Assembly (NCBI GenBank): GCA_001970955.1
Contig: MPUH01000032.1
Coordinates: forward strand, 1 to 64,000
From: Stentor coeruleus
Taxonomy: Eukaryota > Ciliophora > Heterotrichea > Heterotrichida > Stentoridae
DNA: 64,000 nt
Reading direction: 5' to 3'
Shown here: positions 31,801-42,688 of the stretch, piece after piece
Numbering within the stretch: the first letter of the stretch is position 1
How the letters are laid out: the number at the start of each line of letters is the position of its first letter
Translations under genes and position numbers: made by a program
The notes under the pieces: model-generated
Told to the model about the DNA's origin: nothing
The model's input: the letters and a program-made list of their open reading frames with translations, nothing else
The model's database searches: none

Positions 31801-32349
31801 ATGATCCCACTATTCAAAGTAGTATCTCTGATTATTAGACTATTCACCAAACCAATGACCAACTATATTAAAGCTTCACTCAAAGCAGGAGGAGTAAAGC
31901 GCCCACGATCCCAAAAAGTTCTAATTTTCCTAGGTCAATACTATCATCGTATTAACATAAAAATTACTAGGTCACTTTCTAACATGGGAAGTACTGACTA
32001 TATAAAACCTTTAAACGATGAAAAAGCTATGGAATCAGGAGCTGAGTTTATAGGAGAATTTATAACTTATGGGACATTATTGACTTGGGGTTTATATGAA
32101 GTTAACAAACTAGGTCGTGACACAAAAATTAAAGAACAAAAAGTCAATGACCAGATTTCAAATCTTCAAGAGAGTTACAAAAGCGTAAGTTCAGACTATG
32201 AAAAACTATATATTGAGGTTGAAAAAATCAGAGAACAGCTAGAAGTTAGTGAAAAAGCTAGAGTTGAAGCTGAAATAGCTAGGGCTAATGTTGAAAAGGT
32301 TTATATGGGTAATAAGTTAGATAATAATCTTATTACTGAATCTAATTAA
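31801..32349 (+). CDS. OPA3: OPA3-like mitochondrial protein
   Basis: 182 residues. The N-terminal MIPLFKVVSLIIRLFTKPMTN corresponds to the OPA3 start (FPLFKLGSLLIRQISKPIAN-type). The core KPLNDEKAMESGAEFIGEFI matches the conserved KPLNEEAAVELGAELLGE region, followed by a hydrophobic segment (YGTLLTWGLYEV) and a C-terminal coiled coil, the usual OPA3 plan. OPA3 is a mitochondrial membrane protein affecting morphology and lipid metabolism. Converges on the sorting nexin gene with 128 bp between them. Confidence 0.85.
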   Translation: MIPLFKVVSLIIRLFTKPMTNYIKASLKAGGVKRPRSQKVLIFLGQYYHRINIKITRSLSNMGSTDYIKPLNDEKAMESGAEFIGEFITYGTLLTWGLYEVNKLGRDTKIKEQKVNDQISNLQESYKSVSSDYEKLYIEVEKIREQLEVSEKARVEAEIARANVEKVYMGNKLDNNLITESN

Positions 32350-32477
32350 AAACATTATCCTTATCTTATCTAATACATCACAAATTATCTGACTATAAAG
32401 TCATAGCATTTTATATAAAAAAAAAACCAATTTCATATCAAAAAAACAGTCGATTTACGTTAAATTTCTAATCTTTC

Positions 32478-33614
32478 CTAGTTATTTAATTTCGATTCCA
32501 AGTGTTTAGCTTGGTTAATAAAATCGCTATACTCCTTAACACTGCAGTCCGTAAAAGCTTTCATCATATTTTCAAATCTCTGGGTCTTAAACTCTTTAAA
32601 CTCACTAATCAAATCATTTATCAACCTGGCCGTAGTCACATTAAAAATCAAACTCAAGCTTTCGATTTCCTCTTCAGATTTCTTAATTTCTGCTTCAATT
32701 TCAAGAACTTTACTTTCTTTACTTTTCTTAGAAAAAATATCCCCAATGCTTTTCTTACCACTTTGTGCTTTAACTAATTTCCCTCTAAAAGCTTCAAGTT
32801 TTTCTTCAGATTTCGCTTTGATTTTGCTTAGATTCTGTCGATTTTGTATACATTCAATCATTGCTTGTAAGTCAAGAATATCTTGTCTAGTCCAATTTAA
32901 AAGTTCAATATAAGGGTTTTGAAACTCTTCTTGCTCAATAACCTCAACAGCTGTCCCTCCATATTTTTCTGAATAAAAAAGGCTAATTTCTTTAACTCCA
33001 GACATAAGACTTTTGACTTCTTTTTTTAAATCGTTGTAGTTTTCTAAGTTTTCTTTGCAGTTTGACTCGAATTTCTCAAGAGCTTCCAGACCAGTTTTAA
33101 AATACTGGCACGAATCTTCAATATGGCTTTCATTTTCTTGAGATACTTGAAAAGTTCCATAATCTGAGAACTCTTTTAATAAAGCTTGAGCTATTGATGA
33201 ATATTTCACATACTTCATTTCAAAAGCTGGCTTTAAGAAATCAGGAGGACCTCTTATAAAAGTTTGAAAAGCTTCTGATTGATATAAAGTTTCGCTTTGA
33301 GATGTTTGTTGGAGAAAGTATTCAAGAAGTGATTTACGGACTTGGACAAAATCATTTGCTAGGTTGCCCTATGTGGATAATACTATCATTTGTTTTGGGG
33401 GAATTTGTGGGATGTAACAACCTGGGAAATGAGCTACAAGAACATAGCGTAAAGTTGAGAACTCTTTGTATCGACGTAGACAAGCAAAACTTCCTACATT
33501 GTCAGACCCGGAAATGGAGTAAAGGACATGTTTACGTAATTTGTCTGATTTTATGTCTGTGTCGATTATGCTGATTTTCGGCCTTGACCTGGTTATTATT
33601 TCTTCACCTTCCAT
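32478..33614 (-). CDS. PX-BAR sorting nexin
   Basis: 373 residues after removing a 15-nt intron at 33369-33383, which joins PPKQMI to GNLANDFVQVRK. Residues ~10-130 are a PX domain: SDNVGSFACLRRYKEF with the phosphoinositide-contacting RRYxEF, then IPQIPPKQ, then VQVRKSLLEYFL. Residues ~155-373 are helical and coiled, matching a BAR domain (SQYFKTGLEALEKFE-type helices through TTARLINDLISEFKEFK). PX-BAR nexins bind PI3P on endosomes and bend membranes for recycling. The precise class (SNX1/2/4-like) is uncertain. Ends in TAG. Without the intron the PX domain would be cut in half. Confidence 0.88.
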
Positions 33615-34055
33615 TTATAATTTTTTTGAAGAGATGGGTTGAGAAGATGCGAAGAAAGATGAGAAGATTCTGAATAGGCACTTTTGTTTTTTTTTTTGGG
33701 GAGTTTAGGATTTTTATAAGGGTTTGAAGATGGGTTATTGAAGTTTTTAAGATTTTAATGATGAGTAAGGATTAAAAATTTTAATCATGATTGGGTTTAA
33801 ATGTTGGAATTAAGTATAATATTGATGATTATAAGTTTGAGTAGTTTTTTTTTTATGTTAGATAAAGTTTTTGTATATGAAAAATTATACCGGATTTTTT
33901 ATGTTTTAGTATAACTCAAATGGGTTTTTATTTAGGATTTAAATTGATTATTATTTGGATTTGATATGATTTTTTGATGGATATTGGTTTATAAGATAGA
34001 AAAGAATGAAGTTCTTAAGTTAAATGTAATTTGATTTTATAGTAAATAATATTTC
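33615..34055. other. Divergent spacer
   Basis: Strongly G-rich and C-poor on the plus strand, the 5' flank pattern of the minus-strand sorting nexin gene. No gene seen. Confidence 0.5.
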
Positions 34056-35264
34056 ATGGCATTTAGTGATAAAAACCTAGAAGCTAAAATCGCTAGTATC
34101 AAAGTGGCACTAAAGCAGTTAGGAAGTAGCCTTGAAAATGATGAAAATGTTGAAGTTGTGAGATACTCACCTTTAAGAGAGGTAGAAAAACCAAGTAAAC
34201 TAGTAGTCTCCCCTAAAAACCCAGAAAAGGCTGATTTAATGCTGCTTTTGGAATATGAAAAAGAAAGAAATGTTATGCTAGAGGTTAGAATCAATCATAA
34301 AGATGAGCTGCTTACTGAAATGACTATACTTCAAAACGAACTCTATGCAAATATAGAAGAACTTCAAGAAAAAGTTAACACCCTAAAAAGTGATCTAGAC
34401 TACAGTCAAATGCAAAAAAATGATGCAACTAAAGAACTTGAGCATTTCGCTGATTTATTACAACAAAAAGATGCAGAGATTAGCCAAATAATTTCTGATA
34501 AAGACAAATACGTCAATTACTATCTTGAAAAAACTGAAGAGTCAAAAATATTATCCCAAGAACTATCACTTAAAGAACCAGATAGAAGTTTTATGAATGC
34601 TCTAGTATATTATATATAGGAAAGACGAAACCAAGAACTGCTTCTTGAACTTGACCATCTCCAAAAGTCTCTAAAAAGCAACACTTCAAACTCAATCCAA
34701 CTTCAAGACCTCAATCAAAAACTAAAACTCACTGAAGAGAAATACGAAAAATGCATAAAAGACCACCAACTCGAAACTTCAGCTTTACTTAGTAAAATAA
34801 ACAAACTGGAAGAAACTTTATCAAAACCAATCTCAGAAGATTTATATGAAAAAGTTATCCAATATCAAGACAAACTCCAATCTATCTCTAAATACAAAGA
34901 TATATACTCAGCTATATGCCGTAATCTTTCAATATCCGAACAATCTTATGATGAACTTTTAGCAAAAATTCAAGACCTTCAATCAAAATCTTCCCTTATC
35001 GATAAATACGAAATAATTTTAAACAAAATATCAGAAGAACTCAGTTGCAATCCTGAAAAAGCACCTGAAAAAATCAAGTCTCTAATTGAAAACTCGACAG
35101 TTTCAATAAAACTCTATGAAAAACTTGCTGATTTGTTAGTACAATGCTCGCCTAAAGGAAGGTTTGAGTCTCTTCCCAGTTGTCATCAAGTATGGAAATG
35201 GGTTACCAGAATCCTTGAAGATTATATGATATTAAAAAAAGAAGCCCAACGTAAAAAGGATTAA
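34056..35264 (+). CDS. Coiled-coil protein, unknown
   Basis: 397 residues after removing a 15-nt intron at 34605-34619 (joins SFMNAL to ERRNQELLLELDH). Start MAFSDKNLEAKIASIKVALK. Apart from a short disordered patch (VRYSPLREVEKPSKLVVSPK), residues 65 to ~290 are one long coiled coil. The last ~90 residues are more globular (LADLLVQCSPKGRFESLPSC, HQVWKWVTRILEDYM). No family recognised; a centrosomal or ciliary protein would fit. Exon 2 has no early ATG, so the 3' half is missed by simple reading-frame calls. Confidence 0.75.
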
Positions 35265-35680
35265 AGGCTGTAATTTACTAGTAATAGTTACTTAAATTAT
35301 GAATTTAAGGGCCTGAAGTTGACTTTAACTTTTAGAGCTTTTTTTATAGAATCCTTGAACTATATCTTATTGAGATCCAAGATATGTGATTTTAAGACAT
35401 TGATATTAATTTAATACTTATGAATATATAAAAATACCTAAAAAATAGAGTTTTTACTATAAAATCCATGCTCAAAACGACAAGATTTCAGTTTTACAAG
35501 AGATTATCAAATAAAAACAACTAAACTAACAAGATAAGCGGAATCATAGACTTTCAAGTCCTCAGCAATTCTTCAATAACTTTCTACAGTCTTTTCTTCC
35601 CAAGATCAGGATTTATTTAACTGAAAAATATCTTTTATCGATTGCCGGTGTCTTAAACAAATTTTATTAATAGTATTAAT
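35265..35680. other. Spacer between tandem genes
   Basis: About 400 AT-rich bases; no gene, RNA or repeat seen. Confidence 0.5.
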
Positions 35681-36127
35681 ATGGGATTACATGTTTCGTG
35701 TCTTGACAACAATCGTATGGCTACAATTCAAGACAGTGGTATAGATAAAACGTACAGTGATGGAGAAATGACAGAGTTTCTGGCCAATGCGAGTTTTTTG
35801 TTCCCAGAAGAGAAAAAAATCAAGAAGGAAAGCAATCTAAGGAAAATGGTCAAACTAGAAATCCCAAAACCTCAAATGCTAAGTACAATTAGTTCACCTA
35901 AATATGAAGTTTATACAACTTCAACACCTTCTCCAGAAAAAAATGATGAAAGAAAAGGACTTTCTAGGCAAAGTCGGATTTTTTCAAGTAATGTGAGTTT
36001 GCAGAGTGTGAATATTATTGAGAAAATAGGTCAGAGTCAGTCTTTGTGTAGTACTAATGTTAATAGTAGGACAAATTCTCGTTGTGTATCACCACTAATG
36101 AGAATTAGGACAACGATTATAGAATAA
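35681..36127 (+). CDS. Small Ser-rich protein with possible acylated N terminus
   Basis: 148 residues. MGLHVSCLDN at the start fits N-myristoylation with a nearby palmitoylatable Cys. The rest is basic and Ser/Thr-rich with several S/T-P sites (STPSPEKNDERK, CVSPLMRIR), probably disordered and phosphorylated. No domain recognised. Confidence 0.6.
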   Translation: MGLHVSCLDNNRMATIQDSGIDKTYSDGEMTEFLANASFLFPEEKKIKKESNLRKMVKLEIPKPQMLSTISSPKYEVYTTSTPSPEKNDERKGLSRQSRIFSSNVSLQSVNIIEKIGQSQSLCSTNVNSRTNSRCVSPLMRIRTTIIE

Positions 36128-36762
36128 GTAGTGTAAATTTGATCATAAGGTTATAAGTTAATATTGTAAATTACTTTTTTGGATGAGGATTTTTGGTATT
36201 TTTGCAGGAAAAGACCCTGTTGATTTTTTATTTATTGGAAGAGGATTAGGCTTTTTTTGGAGTTTTTAATGAAAATTATTTGATGATTTTTATTATGAGG
36301 TTAGTCTTGGGTTTTATGATACTATAGGATTTTAATATGATTATTAGGTTTTAAATGTAGATTTAGGGAAGTTTTATGTTTTGAAGATGAAGAGAGGGAG
36401 GGAGTTTTATGATGAGAAAATTGTGAGATAAGTTTTACTAAGGGGTTTTACTAAGAGGTTTTACTATAATGGTTTGGCTAGGGTTTATGATAAGAGAGAT
36501 CTATGTAGAAATTTACTTTATAAGGTAGTGAATTTGCATAATTTATGATATAAAAGTAAAGCTCTTAACATACTTTGAAAATATCAAAATAAGGCTTATA
36601 TTGTTTTATATGACAATCAGAGTTAATATAAATTTTCTATTTCCAACATTATTCTTGTATATAAATCAATAATTTCTTTAGCATATACATACTTAAAAAA
36701 AACTCAAAAAATTACAAAAATTATCATTCATAATTTTAATACTATTATTAATTACTTGCAAT
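36128..36762. other. Spacer between convergent genes
   Basis: G-rich to about 36530 then C-rich, each flank showing G excess on its own gene's sense strand. A short GGTTTTACTA-type word is repeated near 36435-36470. No gene seen. Confidence 0.5.
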
Positions 36763-39105
36763 CTACAACTTAATTCTTTTACCTTCAAACTCTTGTACCT
36801 GGAACAATTCCGGGTCTACAGAATCAAGATCTAAATCATACTTAAAAGGTTCATTCATCAAATACAACTTTTTAAAATAAGTAATTTCCGATATAAACTC
36901 TTTATTAATATCCCCCCCAAGGTTTTTACAAGCAATAACAAGTTCTTCATCCCCAAGCACCTCATGTATTTCTTTATGTTCAGTTTTAGCAATTTTTTTT
37001 CTAATAAGTTCTAACCTGCATTTTAAATCTTCAAATCTATCTTGTGATTGACATTTCCCAAACTCTTCATTTTTCATATCACAAAAATTAACTTTCTTCT
37101 CAGTAACTTCTTTTCTAATATTCTTCTGACAACTTGGAGTGATTAAAAACATCCCTGGATACCTAGGTTTTTCTTTACTATTTTCATAAACACAAGGACT
37201 TTCTATATTTTTCTTTATATCAACCTGATCTTCAGGACTAGCTGGTAATATAATCCTATTACTTTTTAATATATTTACCTCTGGTTTATCATTAAAATTC
37301 TCTGAATCTCTAGGAGATATCATTTGTAAAGGAATCCTCACAGGGTTTTTACACTTCTGAATCATAACAATTATCGGCATATCTGAATTTTTAAACCTCT
37401 CAGAATTTTCCCCAACATCAATCTTAGTAATTTTAAATTTCTTAAAGTTTTTTACAACTTTTTCACATAAAACATTCTCATAAATCATATGCCTTATAAC
37501 ACATTCTAAATCTTCTTGTTTCATTTCATGCAGAACTCCAAATTCTTCATGAAATTGTTTTGACCAACTAGTTTTAACTCGGACTCCTCGTAAAAACGAA
37601 GATATTTGCAATAAAGTTTTAACACTTTTTGGCAGGTCTTGGACGAAATTAAGGATTTTCAAAGCTTCTTGTCTGAAGTTTCTACTTTGCCCTTTACGTT
37701 TAAAAAGACAAGAGTCGCACATTTCATTGCAATTTTTATCATCAAATTTCTCCCCAAAGTACTCAAGGACTATTTTCCTCCTACAAGTATAAATGTTTTC
37801 ACAGTATTTCATGATTTGATAAATTTCTGTAAGGTTGAAACTTTGACGTTTTTGTGTATTAAGAAGTTTATCATGTTTATACTTATCTGAATTATTGAAG
37901 TATATTATACAGTCTGAACGTAAACCATCTCTACCTGCCCTTCCTGATTCTTGATAATAATTTTCTATAGACCTAGGGAATGAATAATGGATGACAAATC
38001 TGACGTTTTTTTTATCGATACCCATACCAAAAGCAATTGTCGCGACAATAACTTGAATTTTACCTTCCATCCATTGATCTTGTATTTTATGTCGATCTTT
38101 ATCATTAAGGTCAGCATGATAATGATGAGATGTTATTTTATAATCAAAACTAAGTTTTTTAGATACTTTTTCACAGTCTTTTTTTGATATACAATATATA
38201 AGGCCACATTCTTGGTTTTGTTTATTTTTTATATAAGTTGCTATATTTTCTAAACATTTGTTGGTTTTTTCATAGACTGAATAGAAAAGATTTGGTCTAT
38301 TAAAACTGGCTAGAAAATATTTAGGGGCACGCATTGATAATACAGATACAACATCTTCACGAATTTGATCTGTTGCTGTACCAGTTAATGCTAAAATTGG
38401 GATTTTAGGAAAAGTTTTTTTTAGATTTGATAGTTTTAGATAATCACCTCTAAAGTCTCTTCCCCATTTGCTCACGCAGTGAGCTTCATCTATAACGAAT
38501 CTACTCAACCTATCAGCAAGATGTAAACTGTCAAAAAGATCCATGATTTTTTGACTTTTTGCTAGTTTTTCAGGAGTTACAAAGAGGATTTTTATAGATA
38601 AATCTGTTTTGATTTTGTTGTAAATGTTGGAATCAGCAACTTTTTTCTGAGTTCCGGATATGATTTCATAAGGGATATTGAAAGATTCAAGCTTTTTTCC
38701 TTGATCGTATATTAAAGATAATAAAGGCATTATGACGATTGTTATACCTTGGCTTAATATGGCTGGAAGTTGGAAGGTTAAAGATTTCCCGCCACCTGTT
38801 GGCATGCAGACAAATGTATCTTTTTGTTGAAGGACTGATTCGATAATTTCACGTTGGAATGGTCGGAAAGATAGGTTTTTAAAGACTTCTTGGTTTGTGC
38901 GGACAAGCTGGGTAAAGTCTGGGATAGGAATTGATGGAGATGATTTGGATAAGGAACGTAATAGAGATGGTTTACTTGAAGATAATAGATTTTTTGGGGA
39001 ATTTTCAGTTATGGATGGGTCGCTTGGTTCTTTGTTTAGGTTCTGATTTGGAGTTTTATTTAGATTCAAAGACTTTGAAGAACCTGTTCTGGGTTTTAAA
39101 GCCAT
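36763..39105 (-). CDS. RecQ-family DNA helicase
   Basis: 780 residues from MALKPRTGSSKSLN. The helicase motifs appear in order: FRPFQREIIESVLQ (motif 0), MPTGGGKSLTFQLP (Walker A), DEAHCVSKWGRDFRGDY (DEAH box plus the RecQ-specific aromatic-rich loop), ALTGTAT, GLIYCISKKDCE, ATIAFGMGIDKKNVRFVIHY and QESGRAGRDG (arginine finger). The RQC zinc-binding cysteines follow (YTCRRKIVLEYFGEKF, CNEMCDSC). Unwinds DNA 3'-5' in repair and recombination. The N-terminal ~70 residues are Ser/Pro-rich. The C-terminal ~280 residues are unlike HRDC and are not recognised. Ends in TAG. Which RecQ subfamily it is cannot be settled by eye. Confidence 0.95.
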   Translation of the reverse strand: MALKPRTGSSKSLNLNKTPNQNLNKEPSDPSITENSPKNLLSSSKPSLLRSLSKSSPSIPIPDFTQLVRTNQEVFKNLSFRPFQREIIESVLQQKDTFVCMPTGGGKSLTFQLPAILSQGITIVIMPLLSLIYDQGKKLESFNIPYEIISGTQKKVADSNIYNKIKTDLSIKILFVTPEKLAKSQKIMDLFDSLHLADRLSRFVIDEAHCVSKWGRDFRGDYLKLSNLKKTFPKIPILALTGTATDQIREDVVSVLSMRAPKYFLASFNRPNLFYSVYEKTNKCLENIATYIKNKQNQECGLIYCISKKDCEKVSKKLSFDYKITSHHYHADLNDKDRHKIQDQWMEGKIQVIVATIAFGMGIDKKNVRFVIHYSFPRSIENYYQESGRAGRDGLRSDCIIYFNNSDKYKHDKLLNTQKRQSFNLTEIYQIMKYCENIYTCRRKIVLEYFGEKFDDKNCNEMCDSCLFKRKGQSRNFRQEALKILNFVQDLPKSVKTLLQISSFLRGVRVKTSWSKQFHEEFGVLHEMKQEDLECVIRHMIYENVLCEKVVKNFKKFKITKIDVGENSERFKNSDMPIIVMIQKCKNPVRIPLQMISPRDSENFNDKPEVNILKSNRIILPASPEDQVDIKKNIESPCVYENSKEKPRYPGMFLITPSCQKNIRKEVTEKKVNFCDMKNEEFGKCQSQDRFEDLKCRLELIRKKIAKTEHKEIHEVLGDEELVIACKNLGGDINKEFISEITYFKKLYLMNEPFKYDLDLDSVDPELFQVQEFEGKRIKL

Positions 39106-39787
39106 ATTCAAATATATATCATTTTATTTGACCCCCTGGATATAATAGATTGATAACATAGATAAACTTATTTTCTTTTAGTTTATTATTGTGTTGATTT
39201 AGTCAAATATTTTATATTATTTATTGAATTACGAAAAAAAAATCTAGGCCTATGTGAATGTTTGAACTTTTAAGTATCAAAAAGTAATTTTATGATCATA
39301 AAATATAATCCAACTATTAATTAATATTTATGGGTCTACATATTAACTGCATTTTGTTTTTGTTTTTTTTTGCCCCTCTAATTTTTTGAGTATTTTTAGC
39401 ATATAATATATAAAATTGTGTATCTGTATTGCGATTATTTAGATTATTATTTTTATAACAAGGAGCGGCTTGAATATAAATTATCTAAATCTTTTTAATC
39501 TATCAAAGCTAAAATATACTAATATAATCATAAAATAGTCACAATACAAAATATTACAATAGAATGTCATGCTTTTTTCATTTATAAGCCCATTATCATT
39601 TACTTTTTTTTTATTACCAATATCAACTTAAAATATCATCTCCCAAAAAAATAAATCTAACAAAATTTTCAAACTATTATTAGAAATAATTCAATTCTAG
39701 CATCTTAAGAATATCTTTTATACAAATAAAAGATTATATAAAAACTATATTTATACAATTATTATCATACTAAAATATCACAAAAAA
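39106..39787. other. Spacer upstream of RecQ gene
   Basis: AT-rich, no gene seen apart from the tRNA at its right edge. Confidence 0.5.
39782..39787 (-). terminator. Pol III oligo-T terminator of tRNA-Asp
   Basis: Six T on the minus strand directly after the tRNA 3' end. Confidence 0.85.
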
Positions 39788-39859
39788 CTCCGAGGCCGGG
39801 AATTGAACCCGGGTCTCCTGCGTGACAGGCAGGAATACTTACCACTATACTACCTCGGA
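39788..39859 (-). tRNA. tRNA-Asp (anticodon GTC)
   Basis: On the minus strand a 72-nt cloverleaf can be drawn. The acceptor stem is TCCGAGG/CCTCGGA with discriminator G. The D-arm carries the A-box AGTATAGTGG. The anticodon stem CCTGC/GCAGG encloses loop CTGTCAC (anticodon GTC), and the T-arm carries B-box GGTTCAATTCC. No intron. CCA is not encoded. It is followed at once by T6, a normal RNA polymerase III terminator. Confidence 0.97.
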
Positions 39860-40102
39860 TCTCATACAAAGCATATTTTTCTCATATTATATACTTCTGA
39901 TTGTCTTTAAATCTAAAATCCACAAAAAGCATAAACTTCTCCACCCCCTTTATAACCATCCCTACCCTCCAACAACCCGTTTTTTTCAATTATCTTTCTT
40001 TATTTTCTTCTCAATATTTCTAAGCTAAAATAATCGTTCTGCATATTGAAAGCTAAAAAAATTATGATTTTATTAGGACTTAAAAGAGTATTTCATAAAA
40101 AT

Positions 40103-40525
40103 ATGGGTACGGTTTGTCTTACCAAAAGAGGTGATGATCCAAACGACTTTGATGAAGTTCGGAACAGTGAAGGAAATCTTTCAGAAATGAGCACAGACGA
40201 GCCTTACAGTTTAAACTCAGAGATCAAAAAAGGGGTTGTTGTAATTTATATTCACCCAAAATTCAAAGAATGTGAAAGAGTACAAGAATTATTTAGGTCT
40301 ATAAACATGAAACCAATTGTTGTTGATGTTTCAAAAGACTCAAATCCTAAAAAACTCTTGCATTCTTTAAAGAAACTTACAAAAGACCCAAACCCACCTT
40401 ATGTTTTTTTGACGGGAAAGTACTTTGGAGGACTTAATGAAATAGATGCTGGAATCAAGAACCATACAGTTCAAAAAATCATCAATAAATGGCTTGATAG
40501 TAGAGTTGGGTTTTCTGAGTATTAA
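40103..40525 (+). CDS. Glutaredoxin-like protein lacking the nucleophilic Cys
   Basis: 140 residues from MGTVCLTKRG, chosen because it is a strong N-myristoylation/palmitoylation start; an in-frame ATG at 40064 would add 13 residues. Residues ~45-135 follow the glutaredoxin fold: GVVVIYIHPKFKECERVQEL, then SINMKPIVVDV, then PPYVFLTGKYFGGLNEI (the cis-Pro and GG elements that bind glutathione). The active site CPYC is replaced by FKEC, so the first, nucleophilic Cys is missing while the second remains. Dithiol reduction is unlikely. It may bind glutathione, act as a monothiol protein of unusual type, or have a structural role. Confidence 0.7.
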   Translation: MGTVCLTKRGDDPNDFDEVRNSEGNLSEMSTDEPYSLNSEIKKGVVVIYIHPKFKECERVQELFRSINMKPIVVDVSKDSNPKKLLHSLKKLTKDPNPPYVFLTGKYFGGLNEIDAGIKNHTVQKIINKWLDSRVGFSEY

Positions 40526-41506
40526 TTGTATCACTTATAAGTTGAATTTTGAATATGGTTTTGATTTTCTATGATTTATGATGATCCTGGAGATAGGAAA
40601 TTAAGAGAAATATGTAATGAGTTTATGATAATTAGTCTTAGAGTTTTTTTTTTTTATATATACTTTATAGAGATAGTAAAAAATTTACAGGGGTTGAGGT
40701 ATTTTGATTGAAGTGAGTTTATATGATTTTATGTAAAAATATTGTTTGAAAATATATGAATAAATTTTTGATTTGGCAAATGATGCAAAAAAAGAAGTAA
40801 GAATTATAGCTGAAGATTTTTTTTTTTTTTGAAAGGATGCTGTACCTTGATTTTATTGTAAAAAATTGGTATAATAAGAAATAATACAAGATAATGTTTT
40901 TTAAGGGTTGGATTTAGGTGTTGAGTAGAGATTGAAAATAATAAATAAAATATGATTGGGTGCTTTGTGTAGTTTGGTATTATTAAATAAACTTAAGAAT
41001 TTAATGTATTTTAGTCTAGATGATTATTTTATAGATTAATGTATTGAATATATTCAAAAACTTACTGAATAAAGTTGAAGTGAATGATATATTTTTTAGA
41101 ATTAAAGCTTATGCAGTGTCTCTTGATGTTTTAGTGTTGAAGAAATATTAGATTTAATAAAAAATTTAAAATCTTTATTGCAAAACTACTTTCATAAATC
41201 ATACTTTATTATATAAATATTTCAATTATCATCACATAACAAAGTTATAACACGCAAAATCATTCTATTTTTTTGGCAATCATGCTAGAATTAAAACTTA
41301 TTCCATTCATTTAAACTCGCATTTTTCTTCTAATCTTCTTTCACTACAAATTCAAAAATAACAATAAATTTTCTTTTTCCCTGTCTTAATCTTCTACAAA
41401 ATCTTTTAAAAAATCTAAAAATTCCACTAACCGCGTTTTCTTAAATTTGAATTTAAATGGTAAATCAAATTCGAAAAGTGCATAAATGCCCATATAAAAA
41501 TCTATT
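40526..41506. other. Spacer between tandem genes
   Basis: G-rich 3' flank to about 41160, then C-rich 5' flank. Long T runs at about 40647-40658 and 40818-40831. No gene seen. Confidence 0.5.
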
Positions 41507-42688
41507 ATGGATATTGATAAACCTTCTGAAATAACAGATTTTGGGATTATAAACTTAACACCTTGTGGGAGAATAAAAAAGCCTAGAGTAAACTCAAAAA
41601 AGCATTCACGTCTAAAAAAACCAACAAAAAGTCCAAGTAAAGCCGAATCTACAAGCCAAGAAACACAGACTTCATCACAAAGTCCTACTAAAAAACGGAC
41701 AAAATCCAATAAAGAAAATATTCCTATAAAAACAAAATCCCCTGAAAAGCTTACAAAAGAAATCCCGTTTGAATTTTCAGAAAAAACTATTCAGCAAATG
41801 ATTTCAGGCAAACATAGTGGAAAATCTCCAAAAAAAACAAGTGCGACGGTTAATAAAATCGAGAAAAAATTTAATAATCAAGTGTTTGGATGCAAGCTTT
41901 TGAGGAATTTCTCGCACTGGCCTAATGGTTTTGAGACAAAACTTGTTGTTAATGCATTTGAATCTCCAAAACGACCAGTGCAAGCGCAAATTTCTTTTAC
42001 TCCAGACATAGAAAACAGAAAAAAACCACGCAGAACTCCAATAAATGTAGAAAAAATAAGAAAAATTCCAATATCAGACATTACAAACTACTGTAAACGT
42101 GTATCACTTTTTAATACTAACCAAAATGTAACGAAATCCACACAAGAAAAAACTGCTACTTTAATAGAACCAGTTAAAAAAGAAGATTCAAGCATTATTT
42201 TACAGATGAGTCCTATAAAAACTATTGAAGATTCCCCTATGGAATTTCCTGATGTTAGTTTTTTTTCACCAAAACAAGTAATTCATGTTGGATCTCCAGA
42301 AAAACAGGACTTTGAAACAAGTTTAGAAAATAGTAAACAACAATTTGGCACTTATATACTATTAACACCTGAAAATATAAACGAAAAAAAACAAAAAATA
42401 CCAAATAAAATTGTTAAAAAGGAAAATGAGGCTGTTGGAATAAAAGAAAATGCTCTTTCTATGTCTAGTAGTAGTGATCAAGATATTATTTCTGATATCA
42501 GTTTGTCTGAATATAGTGCTAGTGTAAATAGTAATGCTTGTAAGATGAAGGTTAGCTTTGTTGAAAAAGAAATGCAGACAGAGTCAAAATTTGTTGAGAT
42601 TTTTAATATACTTAAGGATGCGAAAGTTATGATTGGGTTGAAGTCGTTAGGGAAAATAACTGAAATCATGACTGAATTGACAACTTAA
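41507..42688 (+). CDS. KEN-box, CDK-site-rich protein, candidate cell-cycle regulator
   Basis: 393 residues, basic and Ser/Lys-rich, mostly disordered. A KEN box (SNKENIP, around residue 70) is a known APC/C degron. I count 13 S/T-P dipeptides, seven of them full CDK sites of the form S/T-P-x-K/R (KSPSK, QSPTK, KSPEK, KSPKK, ESPKR, MSPIK, GSPEK). One ordered-looking patch lies at ~120-155 (FNNQVFGCKLLRNFSHWPNG) and another at the C terminus (FVEIFNILKDAKVMIGLKSL). The pattern suggests a mitotically phosphorylated protein degraded at mitotic exit. No family is recognised. Confidence 0.7.
   Translation: MDIDKPSEITDFGIINLTPCGRIKKPRVNSKKHSRLKKPTKSPSKAESTSQETQTSSQSPTKKRTKSNKENIPIKTKSPEKLTKEIPFEFSEKTIQQMISGKHSGKSPKKTSATVNKIEKKFNNQVFGCKLLRNFSHWPNGFETKLVVNAFESPKRPVQAQISFTPDIENRKKPRRTPINVEKIRKIPISDITNYCKRVSLFNTNQNVTKSTQEKTATLIEPVKKEDSSIILQMSPIKTIEDSPMEFPDVSFFSPKQVIHVGSPEKQDFETSLENSKQQFGTYILLTPENINEKKQKIPNKIVKKENEAVGIKENALSMSSSSDQDIISDISLSEYSASVNSNACKMKVSFVEKEMQTESKFVEIFNILKDAKVMIGLKSLGKITEIMTELTT

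Noticed and set aside
36430-36475. Repeated GGTTTTACTA-like words suggestive of a CRISPR or satellite
   Set aside because: Only two or three short imperfect words with no regular spacer; also not expected in a ciliate.
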